Below are positions 33,222 to 41,578 of a stretch of 64,000 bases of DNA, piece after piece (the first letter of the stretch is position 1; every line of letters starts with the position of its first letter). This DNA comes from a virus. The notes under the pieces were generated by a model, which searched no databases, was not told where the DNA came from, and worked only from the letters and a program-made list of their open reading frames with translations. The DNA lies in the IMG/VR virus record IMGVR_UViG_3300032050_000080, positions 1 to 64,000 of that record; one strand, written 5' to 3'. The position numbers were made by a program, and so were the translations under genes.

Positions 33222-33470
33222 TTAAATTCCTAATATTTTTAATTTTTGTTCTCTTATAAAAGAGGTATAACTTCTAAGTGATCTTGGGCTAAATGCTTCA
33301 CCAGTTAAATACTTAAAACTATCTCTTTTAGATTGTTTTATTATTTTTTTAGATGGTTCATCATAATCAACATAAACATAACCATCTTCTAATTCTCTAA
33401 CAAAGCCACTTAAACCGAATTTATCGGAAAGTGGCATTATTATTACAACTCGCTCCCCTACCTTAAACAT
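33222..33470 (-). CDS. KOW/SH3-like protein with C-terminal tag
   Basis: 82 residues, FKVGERVVIIMPLSDKFGLS then YVYVDYDEP, a KOW-like barrel; ends SFIREQKLKILGI. Function unknown. Confidence 0.8.
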   Translation of the reverse strand: MFKVGERVVIIMPLSDKFGLSGFVRELEDGYVYVDYDEPSKKIIKQSKRDSFKYLTGEAFSPRSLRSYTSFIREQKLKILGI

Positions 33471-33473
33471 ATT

Positions 33474-34721
33474 TTAGTCGTTATCGTACCAACCTCCGTG
33501 TGTTGTTCTTGCTACTCTGGTTTCATCACCACAGATTGACTTAGTATTTGTACAAAACTTACCATCAATATCAATATAACAAAGAGTATCCATATATGGT
33601 AATTTACCAGTTTTCACTTTGTTAAGAGGAACCTTAATTGTTGCTCTTTTTCTGATAGACCCATTACTGATGTATTGACCTGGCTCCATATCTTGATGTT
33701 CTTTATACCACCATCCATTTTCTTTCGCAAACTCTCTAAATAAGTTTACATCAGAGTCATTTTTAGTGTAGATACGATCCATATAAGTTGCTTTCTCACC
33801 ATCAATCTCACCGTGCCATAAGATAGCACGACCTTTGATTTTTTTAGAAGTGTATTTTTCATCTTTGATTGTACCTTCATCATCATAAAGAATAACCATT
33901 TGAACATTATCATTCTTAACATAAATGTTAAAGTAAGTTTTAGCAACTTCAGCCATACAAGATGAGTTTAAAGTACCACCACCCTCAACATAGTTTTCTC
34001 TTTTATACCAGTGTTGAATTTCTTCATCTTGAACAATATCAAACTTCTTGAAAGCGTCTCCTAAAACGTCATAAGTTGATTTGTATAAGTTTACAAACTC
34101 TTCAATATTAGAATCAGTATATTCTTCTTTAAGTAAAGTTCTAACAAGACGACCAATTCTAATTGGGTTTCTTGATTTTGTGATCATACCAACGTGTACA
34201 TCAATTGTGTTGTACCAAGGTGATATAGAACCAGAACAATCATCATTGAAATAATTTTCACCGTAGTATTGGTAATAATTTTGGTCGTATGGTCGAGTGG
34301 CTTGTTTGTTGATAACACCAACACGATCTCCATCTTTTTCTTTGAATAAACAATAAGTTTTACCAGATTGTTTTGAAACAACTTCATTTAAAATCTCACC
34401 GATTGTCCCTTGTGGAATTTGGAAAGCTAAAGGTGACTCCATATCAAATTCTAAAGCTCCAAATATTCTTCTATTTGAGTTTTTGAAAAGTAAGTTACCA
34501 GTTCCGGTAACAATATGATACACCTTTGTATCATTAAGTAATTCAGCCGCTTTTCTTTCAGTGGTGAAAATTAATCCATCATTAGTAGCACCAACATCAA
34601 CATAGTTGTTTACTAATTCCATTTCAGTATTGGCGTTTGATAAAATCTCCATAGCGATTTTATTTCTACCCATTGCTCTTAAAACATTTGCAAATTTAAT
34701 ACTTATTCTAAGTTTACTCAT
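33474..34721 (-). CDS. GRALLW-family phage protein
   Basis: 415 residues, paralogue of 29654 (RIGRLVRTLL, YKRENYVEGG, SSCMAEV, IKGRAILWHGE, MDRIYTKNDSD, FREFAKENGWW). Lacks the N-terminal tag, which argues that the tag is an added module rather than part of the fold. A TTATTATATTTGTA box lies just upstream. Confidence 0.75.
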   Translation of the reverse strand: MSKLRISIKFANVLRAMGRNKIAMEILSNANTEMELVNNYVDVGATNDGLIFTTERKAAELLNDTKVYHIVTGTGNLLFKNSNRRIFGALEFDMESPLAFQIPQGTIGEILNEVVSKQSGKTYCLFKEKDGDRVGVINKQATRPYDQNYYQYYGENYFNDDCSGSISPWYNTIDVHVGMITKSRNPIRIGRLVRTLLKEEYTDSNIEEFVNLYKSTYDVLGDAFKKFDIVQDEEIQHWYKRENYVEGGGTLNSSCMAEVAKTYFNIYVKNDNVQMVILYDDEGTIKDEKYTSKKIKGRAILWHGEIDGEKATYMDRIYTKNDSDVNLFREFAKENGWWYKEHQDMEPGQYISNGSIRKRATIKVPLNKVKTGKLPYMDTLCYIDIDGKFCTNTKSICGDETRVARTTHGGWYDND

Positions 34722-34741
34722 TGTTTGAATTTTTAATAATA

Positions 34742-34749
34742 CAAATATA
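34742..34749 (-). promoter_or_regulatory. Bacteroidetes-type promoter box
   Basis: TATATTTG on the minus strand, about 20 bases before the ATG at 34721. Confidence 0.6.
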
Positions 34750-34761
34750 ATAATTATTTTC

Positions 34762-35310
34762 TTATTTGAAAATAGATTTTAATTTTTTTAATACAGAATT
34801 TATTTGTCTACCATTTTCGAATGGATACATGAACTTACCAATTGGTTCTTGTGTAGTGAAAAGTACTTTTGTGAAGAAACCATCAGTGAAGAAACGAGAC
34901 TTACAAGCTTCAAGTATCTCACTACATTTTTCTTCTGATGTTATTAATCCACAGTTCCAAGATCCATCAGGTCTTTTTTCTAAAAGAACATATGGGTGTT
35001 GGAATATAGGGTGCATTAAAACATCACCTTTTTTATACTCAGATGGAACATTTTTCTTAGGAGTTGGTTGGAATGATCCTTGAGTTGATTTTGGAGTAAC
35101 CATTTCATCTAAAACTTTTAGTACCTCAGTTTGATTTACAGGTAAACCTTTTAGTTTTTCTAATAGGTATTCTCTATCGTCCTTTGGTAATGACCTTACC
35201 CAAGTAACAAATTTTTCTTTAGTGAAGTCAGCATTTTTAGTAATTAGGTTGATAAACGTCTTTAAAGGAATACCTACATTTTTTAATTTTTCTTCTGAGA
35301 TCATAACCAT
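34762..35310 (-). CDS. Hypothetical protein
   Basis: Start at MVMISEEKLKNVG, since the earlier ATG lies within the promoter box. About 182 residues: helical N-terminal half, proline/threonine-rich linker (TPKSTQGSFQPTPKKNVPS), then a compact domain YKKGDVLMHPIFQHPYVLLE. Function unknown. Confidence 0.72.
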   Translation of the reverse strand: MVMISEEKLKNVGIPLKTFINLITKNADFTKEKFVTWVRSLPKDDREYLLEKLKGLPVNQTEVLKVLDEMVTPKSTQGSFQPTPKKNVPSEYKKGDVLMHPIFQHPYVLLEKRPDGSWNCGLITSEEKCSEILEACKSRFFTDGFFTKVLFTTQEPIGKFMYPFENGRQINSVLKKLKSIFK

Positions 35311-35322
35311 ATTTTTGTTTAA

Positions 35323-35330
35323 CAAATATA
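35323..35330 (-). promoter_or_regulatory. Bacteroidetes-type promoter box
   Basis: TATATTTG on the minus strand, 13 bases before the ATG at 35310. Confidence 0.6.
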
Positions 35331-35355
35331 GTAAAAATATTTATTATAACAAATT

Positions 35356-35577
35356 TTATTCATCATTAGAAATTTTGATAACTTGTCTTATAGTTGATAC
35401 AGTTGTTCCAAAGACACCAAAAAGTGTTAAAATCTTTTTATAGTTAAAAGTATTACTTGGGTGGTTAACATCTAACCAACCACCTAAAATGCTACATAAA
35501 TAAATGGTTAAACCCATTTGTAATCCCATTGTTGTAAATCTTAACCAAAGAGATTTATTATTATTTTTTTGACTCAT
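35356..35577 (-). CDS. AtpZ/AtpI-like membrane protein
   Basis: 73 residues, two spans: FTTMGLQMGLTIYLCSILGG-WLD and YKKILTLFGVFGTTVSTIRQV. This is the layout and QMG..I....lG.wLD signature of AtpZ/AtpI, an F-ATPase assembly/ion-channel accessory encoded in host atp operons. It overlaps the RNase HI gene by 17 bases. Unusual in a phage; probably host-derived. Confidence 0.75.
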   Translation of the reverse strand: MSQKNNNKSLWLRFTTMGLQMGLTIYLCSILGGWLDVNHPSNTFNYKKILTLFGVFGTTVSTIRQVIKISNDE

Positions 35578-36019
35578 ATATTTTATCTATATTATTTGGA
35601 TTTAATGAAGCTTCAACTGCTAACTTATCACACATTTCATTTTCAATGTGACCATTGTGACCTTTAACCCAGTGATATGTTATATTAAATTTTTTAGAAA
35701 CTTCTAAAAATCTTTTCCACAAATCTTCGTTCTTTTTACCACCAAAGTTTGGTTTAGTTACCCAACTATTAACCCATCCTTTTGTTATTGAATCAATAAC
35801 ATATTTTGAGTCTGAGTATATTTCAATTGGATAAGTATCAACTGTTACTTTTTCTAAAGCAACAATAACGGCTAACAACTCCATTCGGTTATTGGTTGTT
35901 AGTCTAAATCCTTCTGAAATAGTTTTTTGTTTATCATTAAACTTCATTACTATTCCATATCCGCCTTTCCCAGGGTTACCAGAGCAAGCGCCATCTGTAT
36001 AAATTTGAATAATTTTCAT
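35561..36019 (-). CDS. rnhA: Ribonuclease HI
   Basis: 152 residues. All four catalytic acids are in place: D in YTDGACSGNPG, E in NNRMEL, D in YSDSKYV and D in NEMCDKLA, with the substrate-binding KGHNGH loop. Removes RNA from RNA:DNA hybrids during replication. The length is typical of bacterial RNase HI. Confidence 0.97.
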   Translation of the reverse strand: MKIIQIYTDGACSGNPGKGGYGIVMKFNDKQKTISEGFRLTTNNRMELLAVIVALEKVTVDTYPIEIYSDSKYVIDSITKGWVNSWVTKPNFGGKKNEDLWKRFLEVSKKFNITYHWVKGHNGHIENEMCDKLAVEASLNPNNIDKIYESKK

Positions 36020-36037
36020 AAAGCAAATATAAAATAA

Positions 36038-36051
36038 TTTTTTAATATATA
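36038..36051 (+). promoter_or_regulatory. Late-type promoter element
   Basis: TTTTTTAATATATA eight bases before the ATG of the N-tagged OmpA-like gene. Confidence 0.55.
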
Positions 36052-36058
36052 CAATATT

Positions 36059-36952
36059 ATGAAGAATATAAAAAAGTTTAATGAGTTTGTAGATTTACAA
36101 AATGAGGGAGTTAAAGACTGGGTAGCTGGTGCTGGACTTTTAGCATCTACACTTTTGCCTAATAAAGCAACTGCCGGTGTTGAACCTGGTGATACTTTAC
36201 ATAAAGTTACTAAAAGTAAAAGTGAGATGGAACAATTGGTTAAATATAACCATTGGACTTTAGACTCAACAAAGGTTGATACTTTATATCAAATAATAAA
36301 AAAGAAAGCTCCTGAGACTAAAATCTATTCAGATACTATCACTTTTGGAGTTGATGGTGAATTATTTTTAACTGGTAAGTTTGAGTTGAATAGTACTGTT
36401 ATTAGTGGTATAATGGATGATATAAATAGTATTGGTGAGAAGGGTGGTACTATAACAGACTTTCAAATTGAATCATCAACTGATAAAGAGCCAATTAAAA
36501 TGGGTAATGATGTACTCGCTCAAAAAAGAGCTGATGTCATTAAAAATGAATTAATTAAGAATGGAGTAGATCCGAGTCTCATTTCTATTCAGACATTACC
36601 AGAACAAGGTCCTGATTTATATAAATCTGGTATGAATTCTGATGAAAGAGTTGAGGCTAGAAAAAAAACATCCGAGTTTAGATATGTTAAAGTAAGAATA
36701 GTTTATATTTTAAATGGTGATGTTGATTTACCTGCTGAATATGATACTATTATGAATAGTAAAAAGACTTATTATTTAAGTAAACCTGTTACGGTTGGTA
36801 CTATAAAGCCAAGAAGGCTTAAAAATCATTTTAAAAAGACTACTGTTAGTTTACCGATTAAAAATACAAAAAGAAGTAATGGTAGAACTGATTGTCCAGA
36901 CTGGGGTGGTAAAAAAGGATGGTGGAATAGTAAAAAACTTGGATACGAATAG
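36059..36952 (+). CDS. N-tagged OmpA-like domain protein
   Basis: 297 residues. Tag MKNIKKFNEFVDLQNEGVKD, then AGAGLLASTLLPNKATAG. Residues about 100-215 resemble an OmpA/MotB-type peptidoglycan-binding fold (FGVDGELFLTG ... LAQKRADVIKNELIKNGVDP). The C-terminus is basic with CPDWGGKKGWWNSKKLGYE. A virion protein that touches the cell wall during entry is plausible; inference. Confidence 0.65.
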   Translation: MKNIKKFNEFVDLQNEGVKDWVAGAGLLASTLLPNKATAGVEPGDTLHKVTKSKSEMEQLVKYNHWTLDSTKVDTLYQIIKKKAPETKIYSDTITFGVDGELFLTGKFELNSTVISGIMDDINSIGEKGGTITDFQIESSTDKEPIKMGNDVLAQKRADVIKNELIKNGVDPSLISIQTLPEQGPDLYKSGMNSDERVEARKKTSEFRYVKVRIVYILNGDVDLPAEYDTIMNSKKTYYLSKPVTVGTIKPRRLKNHFKKTTVSLPIKNTKRSNGRTDCPDWGGKKGWWNSKKLGYE

Positions 36953-36960
36953 TATCCAAT

Positions 36961-37416
36961 TTATTTAAAGTTCATAGTTGATAATACTTCATACATTTTA
37001 ATCATTTTACCATTAAAACCTTTTGTTTCTCTAAGTATTTTAGAAGAAGATCCTACAAATTTATATTTAGGTGATATTAAAATTTTATTATGTTTCTCTG
37101 AAGATTTCCAAGATTTTATAATTTCTATCGCTAAGATTGAATCTACATCTTTCTCATTTATATCAATTTTGACAACTACTCTATTAACAACTTCGGCTCG
37201 AATAAAATTTTCTGAGTGAAAAATTGTATTCTTCACTATCAACATTGAGTCTGTATTCTTTTCAGAAACATTAAAACAATCTTTAGTAAAAGAAACTGGT
37301 TGTAAATTTAAAGAAGTTCGGTAAGAGTTTAGTTCTTTCAACACTAAACTATCTAATCTGGTTTGTGAGTAAACTACCTGAGTTAACAACAACAATATGT
37401 ATAAAATCTTTTTCAT
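36961..37416 (-). CDS. Secreted CAP-domain (SCP/PR1-like) protein
   Basis: 151 residues. MKKILYILLLLTQVVYSQ is a classic Bacteroidetes Sec signal peptide (cut before Q). The mature part LDSLVLKELNSYRTSLNLQP and IIKSWKSSEKHNKILISPKY match the CAP superfamily, short form. Exported to periplasm or outside. Role in infection unknown. Confidence 0.72.
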   Translation of the reverse strand: MKKILYILLLLTQVVYSQTRLDSLVLKELNSYRTSLNLQPVSFTKDCFNVSEKNTDSMLIVKNTIFHSENFIRAEVVNRVVVKIDINEKDVDSILAIEIIKSWKSSEKHNKILISPKYKFVGSSSKILRETKGFNGKMIKMYEVLSTMNFK

Positions 37417-37451
37417 ATATCAAATATAATAAAAAATTTTTAGTTTACAAA

Positions 37452-37790
37452 TTATTTCCAAAATATTTGAATTCCTAATATCAGTGCTGATAAGAAAAGA
37501 CAAACTCCTGTTTTTAATGTTATACCTTCCCCAAAAAGTATTATTGATAAAACTGAGAAGACTATTATTCCAATTGAAAAGCCTATTAATCTACTAGGCC
37601 ATATTTGACCATCACCCCAAGCAACTAAATTTTTAACAGACATCATAAATACCCAAGAGATAGGTGCTCCCATCATTAGAACCCAAAATTTATGATCTTG
37701 TAAAAATTGATATTTTAAACTTCCTTGTATTTGAAAAAATATTAAAATTTGTGCTATCGTTCCCCAAAAAATCCCCCAAAATAAATTCAT
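37452..37790 (-). CDS. Multi-span membrane protein
   Basis: 112 residues with four hydrophobic spans; FWGIFWGTIAQILIFFQIQG and WGDGQIWPSRLIGF are conserved-looking blocks seen in small membrane proteins of large marine phages. Resembles DMT-type small transporters in size. A late-type element (37795) sits just upstream. Confidence 0.7.
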   Translation of the reverse strand: MNLFWGIFWGTIAQILIFFQIQGSLKYQFLQDHKFWVLMMGAPISWVFMMSVKNLVAWGDGQIWPSRLIGFSIGIIVFSVLSIILFGEGITLKTGVCLFLSALILGIQIFWK

Positions 37791-37794
37791 TAGT

Positions 37795-37806
37795 TATATA
37801 TTAATT
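37795..37806 (-). promoter_or_regulatory. Late-type promoter element
   Basis: Reads AATTAATATATAA on the minus strand, five bases before the ATG at 37790. Confidence 0.45.
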
Positions 37807-38559
37807 TTTAGTTTTTATTCTTTCAGCTGCTCTTTTATAAGCGTTTAATTCATTTTGTAAAGATTCTCTATCTTTATGATTTCTTGGTAGTTTATCTAAT
37901 TGTTCTTGTCTTAACTTAATCTTTTCATTTAGTTTATCTAAACGAGGATTACCCGTAGTTGTTTCTTGTTTAGGTTGAGATCTTTTTTGTTCTTGATTAT
38001 GTTCTCTTTTATAATCATTATACTTTTTGTCCCAATCATATTGGTTATATGTTCTATAATTGTTGTTGGATGGTCTTCTTTGTGAATTTCTAGCGATATC
38101 CAAGAATATATTTAATACTCTATGGTATTGTTGAGAATTTAATTTATAAATTCCAAGTGTACTACCAATTCGATCACTCAAAATGATAAAATTATTTAAT
38201 GAACCTGAGGATAATTTAAGTCTATAACCATTTTCGAATTTATAATAAATTAGATCGCTAGTAATAATATTGATTTTATCACTATATGGATTAGCATTAA
38301 AGTCTTTAACTAATAAGTTGATTATCTTATTAGACTTTCTTTCGTCTTCATCTGATTTTTCTCTTTGACGGTTTTTATAATCTCTATAAGATTTATCAAA
38401 ATCCTCATACGGATCACTGTTATATTCATAAGAATTGAAACTGTTTCTATACTTACTCTCCTTTTTATTACTCTCTTTTTCCTCAGGTTCACTTTCCAAA
38501 TAATTGGTTATTAAAATAAACACTGATAATATTATAATAACAAAAATTATAAATTCCAT
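37801..38559 (-). CDS. Membrane-anchored coiled-coil protein
   Basis: 252 residues: N-terminal span (FIIFVIIILSVFILI), charged linker, a central beta domain (YKFENGYRLKLSSGSL), then Q/N/R-rich linker and a C-terminal coil (KLNEKIKLRQEQLDKLP). Could be a structural or anchoring protein. No tag. Confidence 0.7.
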   Translation of the reverse strand: MEFIIFVIIILSVFILITNYLESEPEEKESNKKESKYRNSFNSYEYNSDPYEDFDKSYRDYKNRQREKSDEDERKSNKIINLLVKDFNANPYSDKINIITSDLIYYKFENGYRLKLSSGSLNNFIILSDRIGSTLGIYKLNSQQYHRVLNIFLDIARNSQRRPSNNNYRTYNQYDWDKKYNDYKREHNQEQKRSQPKQETTTGNPRLDKLNEKIKLRQEQLDKLPRNHKDRESLQNELNAYKRAAERIKTKN

Positions 38560-38596
38560 AATAATATTTTTTTACAAAAATAAAAAAAGATTTTAA

Positions 38597-38609
38597 TTTT
38601 TAATATATA
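38597..38609 (+). promoter_or_regulatory. Late-type promoter element
   Basis: TTTTTAATATATA five bases before the ATG at 38614. Confidence 0.55.
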
Positions 38610-38613
38610 AACT

Positions 38614-39267
38614 ATGAGAAAAATTAAACTATTTAGTGAATTTTTAAAAGAGAGTTTAGAAATTCCGGTTGAGTATATTGACTTTGTTCAAATGTTGAAA
38701 GATCATGGTATTGATACAGATTTATATGGTACTGGTACTTATAAAACAATTGGACATCTTTGGCAAGAAATAAAAGAAGGTGAAACTGATTTAACTGATG
38801 AAAATGGTCAGTTGATGAGAAAAGTACAATTTGTCGGTGCTAGAATTCTTTATAAGAAAGATGGTGGTTGGTTAAGACTTTATGAAGAGAAACAACTATT
38901 CAAAGATGGTAGAGAAAGAAGAAGAACTCACATGCCTTATTCGGCAGCTGAAAAGTTTAAAGCTGGTGAAGATCCAAAAGAAGTAATCATCAGAGGTATG
39001 AAAGAAGAATTGGGTATTGATATAACTAAAGATCAATTTGCTTTTTATAATAAGAAAGAAATACAGAATGATGATGATTATCCTGGGATTATTTCGACTC
39101 ATACTGGTTATGAATTCTTAGTTATATTAAATGATAGTCAATATATAGAAGAAGGTTACATAGAAAGACAAAAAGACAAAGATGTTTATTTTACTTGGAG
39201 ACCAGTTGAGAAATCATTAAAAGAATCAAAATTATTTTTAGTATTAGAAAAATATAATAAATTATGA
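38614..39267 (+). CDS. N-tagged Nudix hydrolase-like protein
   Basis: 217 residues: tag MRKIKLFSEFLKESLE, then a Nudix domain with box GEDPKEVIIRGMKEELGI (E-x7-R-G-x-x-E-E-x-G-I; the usual first glycine and the E of RE are changed, the metal-binding EE pair is kept). Expected to hydrolyse a nucleoside diphosphate derivative; T4-like phages also carry Nudix enzymes. Packaging through the tag is inferred. Confidence 0.75.
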   Translation: MRKIKLFSEFLKESLEIPVEYIDFVQMLKDHGIDTDLYGTGTYKTIGHLWQEIKEGETDLTDENGQLMRKVQFVGARILYKKDGGWLRLYEEKQLFKDGRERRRTHMPYSAAEKFKAGEDPKEVIIRGMKEELGIDITKDQFAFYNKKEIQNDDDYPGIISTHTGYEFLVILNDSQYIEEGYIERQKDKDVYFTWRPVEKSLKESKLFLVLEKYNKL

Positions 39268-39602
39268 AAAAATTTTCCGAAATAAATGAAGCTAAATTCT
39301 TTTCAGCGGATCCAAGTATTATTAAAAAATACGCTGCTAGAATAATACCATTTTACATAACTGGTGAGTTAGTTTGTAAAGATACAAAGTTAATTGATGA
39401 GTGGTTAGAGATGAATAAAAATAATCAAAAACATCAAAATGAGAATATTGTTTGTGATTTGGAGATAATGGCAGTTAAAGCTGTTTTGGATTATAGTCCT
39501 TTAACTCAAAGTGGATATAGTGTTTTATTTAATGAAATAGATAATAAATGTCCTAAATTAGAAAGATTTATAAGAAATTTAGTAATCAACTTTAAAAAAT
39601 AG
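39264..39602 (+). CDS. N-tagged hypothetical protein
   Basis: 112 residues, MKKFSEINEAKFF; a short form of the N-tag closest to the T4 capsid-targeting pattern. Overlaps the Nudix gene by 4 bases. Function unknown. Confidence 0.72.
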   Translation: MKKFSEINEAKFFSADPSIIKKYAARIIPFYITGELVCKDTKLIDEWLEMNKNNQKHQNENIVCDLEIMAVKAVLDYSPLTQSGYSVLFNEIDNKCPKLERFIRNLVINFKK

Positions 39603-39668
39603 TTTGGATTTTTTATATTAAGAAATTATTATTTCTGATATATACCTTTAAAAAAATCCAAACAAATG
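39603..39668. repeat. Inverted repeat flanking the PEP synthase fragment
   Basis: GTTTGGATTTTTT at the left and AAAAAAATCCAAAC at the right are complementary over about 13 bases with some 35 bases between. It may be a terminator-like hairpin or a scar of the insertion that brought in the fragment. Confidence 0.6.
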
Positions 39669-39964
39669 AAGTACAATCGACCTTAATAAGGTTTCACTTA
39701 ACGACTTAAATCTTGTCGGTGGTAAAAACGCATCTCTTGGTGAGATGATTCAAAATCTAAAGACGTTGGGAATAAAAGTTCCTAATGGTTTCGCAATTAC
39801 AACAGACGCATACCACGATTTTATCAAGTATAATAAACTTGATGAAAAAATAACTAATCTTGTTTCTGATATAGATGATAGTGATATCAACTTACTTAGA
39901 AAAACTGGATTAGAAGTAAGACAATTAAGTTCCTCTTTTTTTATTCTTCTACTTTTTCAATTAT
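39667..39964 (+). pseudogene. ppsA: Phosphoenolpyruvate synthase N-terminal fragment
   Basis: The frame reads TIDLNKVSLNDLNLVGGKN then ASLGEMIQNLKTLGIKVPNG and FAITTDAYHDF, the N-terminus of PEP synthase (pyruvate, ATP to PEP). Only about 90 of some 800 residues remain; the 3' end stops in LSSSFFILLLFQL. An ATGAAG just upstream is out of frame by one base, so the start is also broken. A captured and decayed host gene. Confidence 0.85.
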
Positions 39965-40141
39965 AGTCATTAAATTATATTCTCTTGAATCTCTTCTCGA
40001 ATCTTCATATGAATCATATGTTTTGTCTTTGGTAGATGTATATATGAATGTTCTTTTTATAGATATTGCTTGTCTTTTCGTATCATACATACCTAACTCT
40101 AAAATTGGGTCTAAACCATTATCATAATAAACTCTCCACAT
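39941..40141 (-). CDS. Hypothetical protein
   Basis: 66 residues, MWRVYYDNGLDPILELGMYD, charged middle (EDSRRDSREYN). Converges on the ppsA fragment. Function unknown. Confidence 0.65.
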   Translation of the reverse strand: MWRVYYDNGLDPILELGMYDTKRQAISIKRTFIYTSTKDKTYDSYEDSRRDSREYNLMTIIEKVEE

Positions 40142-40216
40142 AAAAACTTTTTTACTTTATACTATATATTTAAAGAAAATATTACTATATTTACATGTTA
40201 AATTAATATATAGATT

Positions 40217-40507
40217 ATGATTAATTGGGATAATTATAAGATTGGTCAAGAACTAAATCTTAAAATAGTAGCCACTAATTCAGTAGCAAACTTAAAAGTT
40301 AAAATATCTGATTTTGAATGGGCACCTAATAGAACATTACATCTTTCTGATGTAGAAGTTATTGAATCTGATGTGGAAGATTATCACACAGGTGACTTGT
40401 TAAGACTACCGATGATAGTAAAAGATGAATGTTTTAAATTCTTAGTAGTAACGCACTATAAATCTTACAAAGAAGTAGTAAAAGAAGGATCAATTTGTTT
40501 AAACTAA
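40217..40507 (+). CDS. Hypothetical beta-rich protein
   Basis: 96 residues, YKIGQELNLKIVATNSVANL start of a barrel, no tag. Has a TATATTTAC box upstream. Function unknown. Confidence 0.7.
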   Translation: MINWDNYKIGQELNLKIVATNSVANLKVKISDFEWAPNRTLHLSDVEVIESDVEDYHTGDLLRLPMIVKDECFKFLVVTHYKSYKEVVKEGSICLN

Positions 40508-40725
40508 TCCTTTTTTAAAATTTTATTAAGTTTCCATTCTCTAAGTGCGGCTGGAACTTTTGAATAATAATTTTCATGTATAGAAAATGTTAGGTTTTCT
40601 TTACCATTCTTTATGGTTATAAAATAAACATCACCTATTCTATTTTCTCGTATAAGTTCATAATCAAAGAAGTTAATATAAACCTCTTCGATTTCTCCAT
40701 AAACACTTATTCTAAACTTATCCAT
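40504..40725 (-). CDS. Small protein with C-terminal tag
   Basis: 73 residues ending ALREWKLNKILKKD. Converges with 40217. Function unknown. Confidence 0.76.
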   Translation of the reverse strand: MDKFRISVYGEIEEVYINFFDYELIRENRIGDVYFITIKNGKENLTFSIHENYYSKVPAALREWKLNKILKKD

Positions 40726-41137
40726 TTAAAATTTGTTCTAATTTAATATCTCTTTTGGTTGCTTCATCAGCAATCAGTTTAAGTTCTTTAATATCAACCC
40801 ATTGACCATTCAAAAAATCAATTATACCATTTCTATTTGATTTATCTCTTACATAATTATCCGTACCTGATATATCTTCAACTTTGACTTTAGCTTTTGT
40901 ATCAGAAACATTCAAAAGTGATACTTCATAATAAACAGTGAACGTATTACCTGATGAATTTTCTTTCAAATCTAAAATATGAAGACATTTATCACCAATT
41001 CCTAATTTATAAACATCTTTCTTAACTTTAGATTTCAACCTTTCTATTTCAACATTCTTACTCTTTACTTTAATTAAAAGTAAAATTGTTGATGATATTG
41101 TAAATATAAATCCTGTTATAGCAAATGCGAAACTCAT
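40718..41137 (-). CDS. Membrane-anchored protein with C-terminal tag
   Basis: 139 residues, N-terminal span (FAITGFIFTISSTILLLI), coil, beta domain with YVRDKSNRNGIIDFLNGQW, tail ATKRDIKLEQILNG. Paralogue of 1641-2090. Confidence 0.78.
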   Translation of the reverse strand: MSFAFAITGFIFTISSTILLLIKVKSKNVEIERLKSKVKKDVYKLGIGDKCLHILDLKENSSGNTFTVYYEVSLLNVSDTKAKVKVEDISGTDNYVRDKSNRNGIIDFLNGQWVDIKELKLIADEATKRDIKLEQILNG

Positions 41138-41139
41138 AA

Positions 41140-41379
41140 TTATTTTTTAGACATTAACTTAATATTATCGGTTGTTGCTTCCATCATTTCATGAATTGCT
41201 TGATGATAAGCAATAAACGCTTTATGAAACTTTAGATTGTTCTCCATAATTTTAGAGTTATTCTCCATCATTTCTGTCGCATTTTTAGTTAAATTGTTGA
41301 ATAGATCAACTGGATTTGTGAACTTTTGATCATTAAAAGCTTTTTGCCACATATCCATCATTTCTTTAAATTGTTCCAT
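41140..41379 (-). CDS. Amphipathic helical, phasin-like protein
   Basis: 79 residues, MEQFKEMMDMWQKAFNDQKF, all helical with a methionine-rich face, reminiscent of phasin-type proteins. No tag. Function unknown. Confidence 0.65.
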   Translation of the reverse strand: MEQFKEMMDMWQKAFNDQKFTNPVDLFNNLTKNATEMMENNSKIMENNLKFHKAFIAYHQAIHEMMEATTDNIKLMSKK

Positions 41380-41578
41380 CTTGTAGTATATTTTCTATTT
41401 TTTTATTTCTTATTTCATATAAAGGTTTAAAACGCCACATAGGGTAAATGTCATAAAAACTCATATCGTTTTTTATGACACTACCATGTTTAAAAGTATC
41501 AATTTGATCTAATGTGTATATCTTACCTATTGTTAGGTGACGTTCTACTCCTTTATTATCAATACACAATAGTTTCAT
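41366..41578 (-). CDS. SH3-like small protein with C-terminal tag
   Basis: 70 residues, MKLLCIDNKGVERHLTIGKI to EIRNKKIENILQDGTI (tail with short extension). MKxICI family. Confidence 0.8.
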   Translation of the reverse strand: MKLLCIDNKGVERHLTIGKIYTLDQIDTFKHGSVIKNDMSFYDIYPMWRFKPLYEIRNKKIENILQDGTI

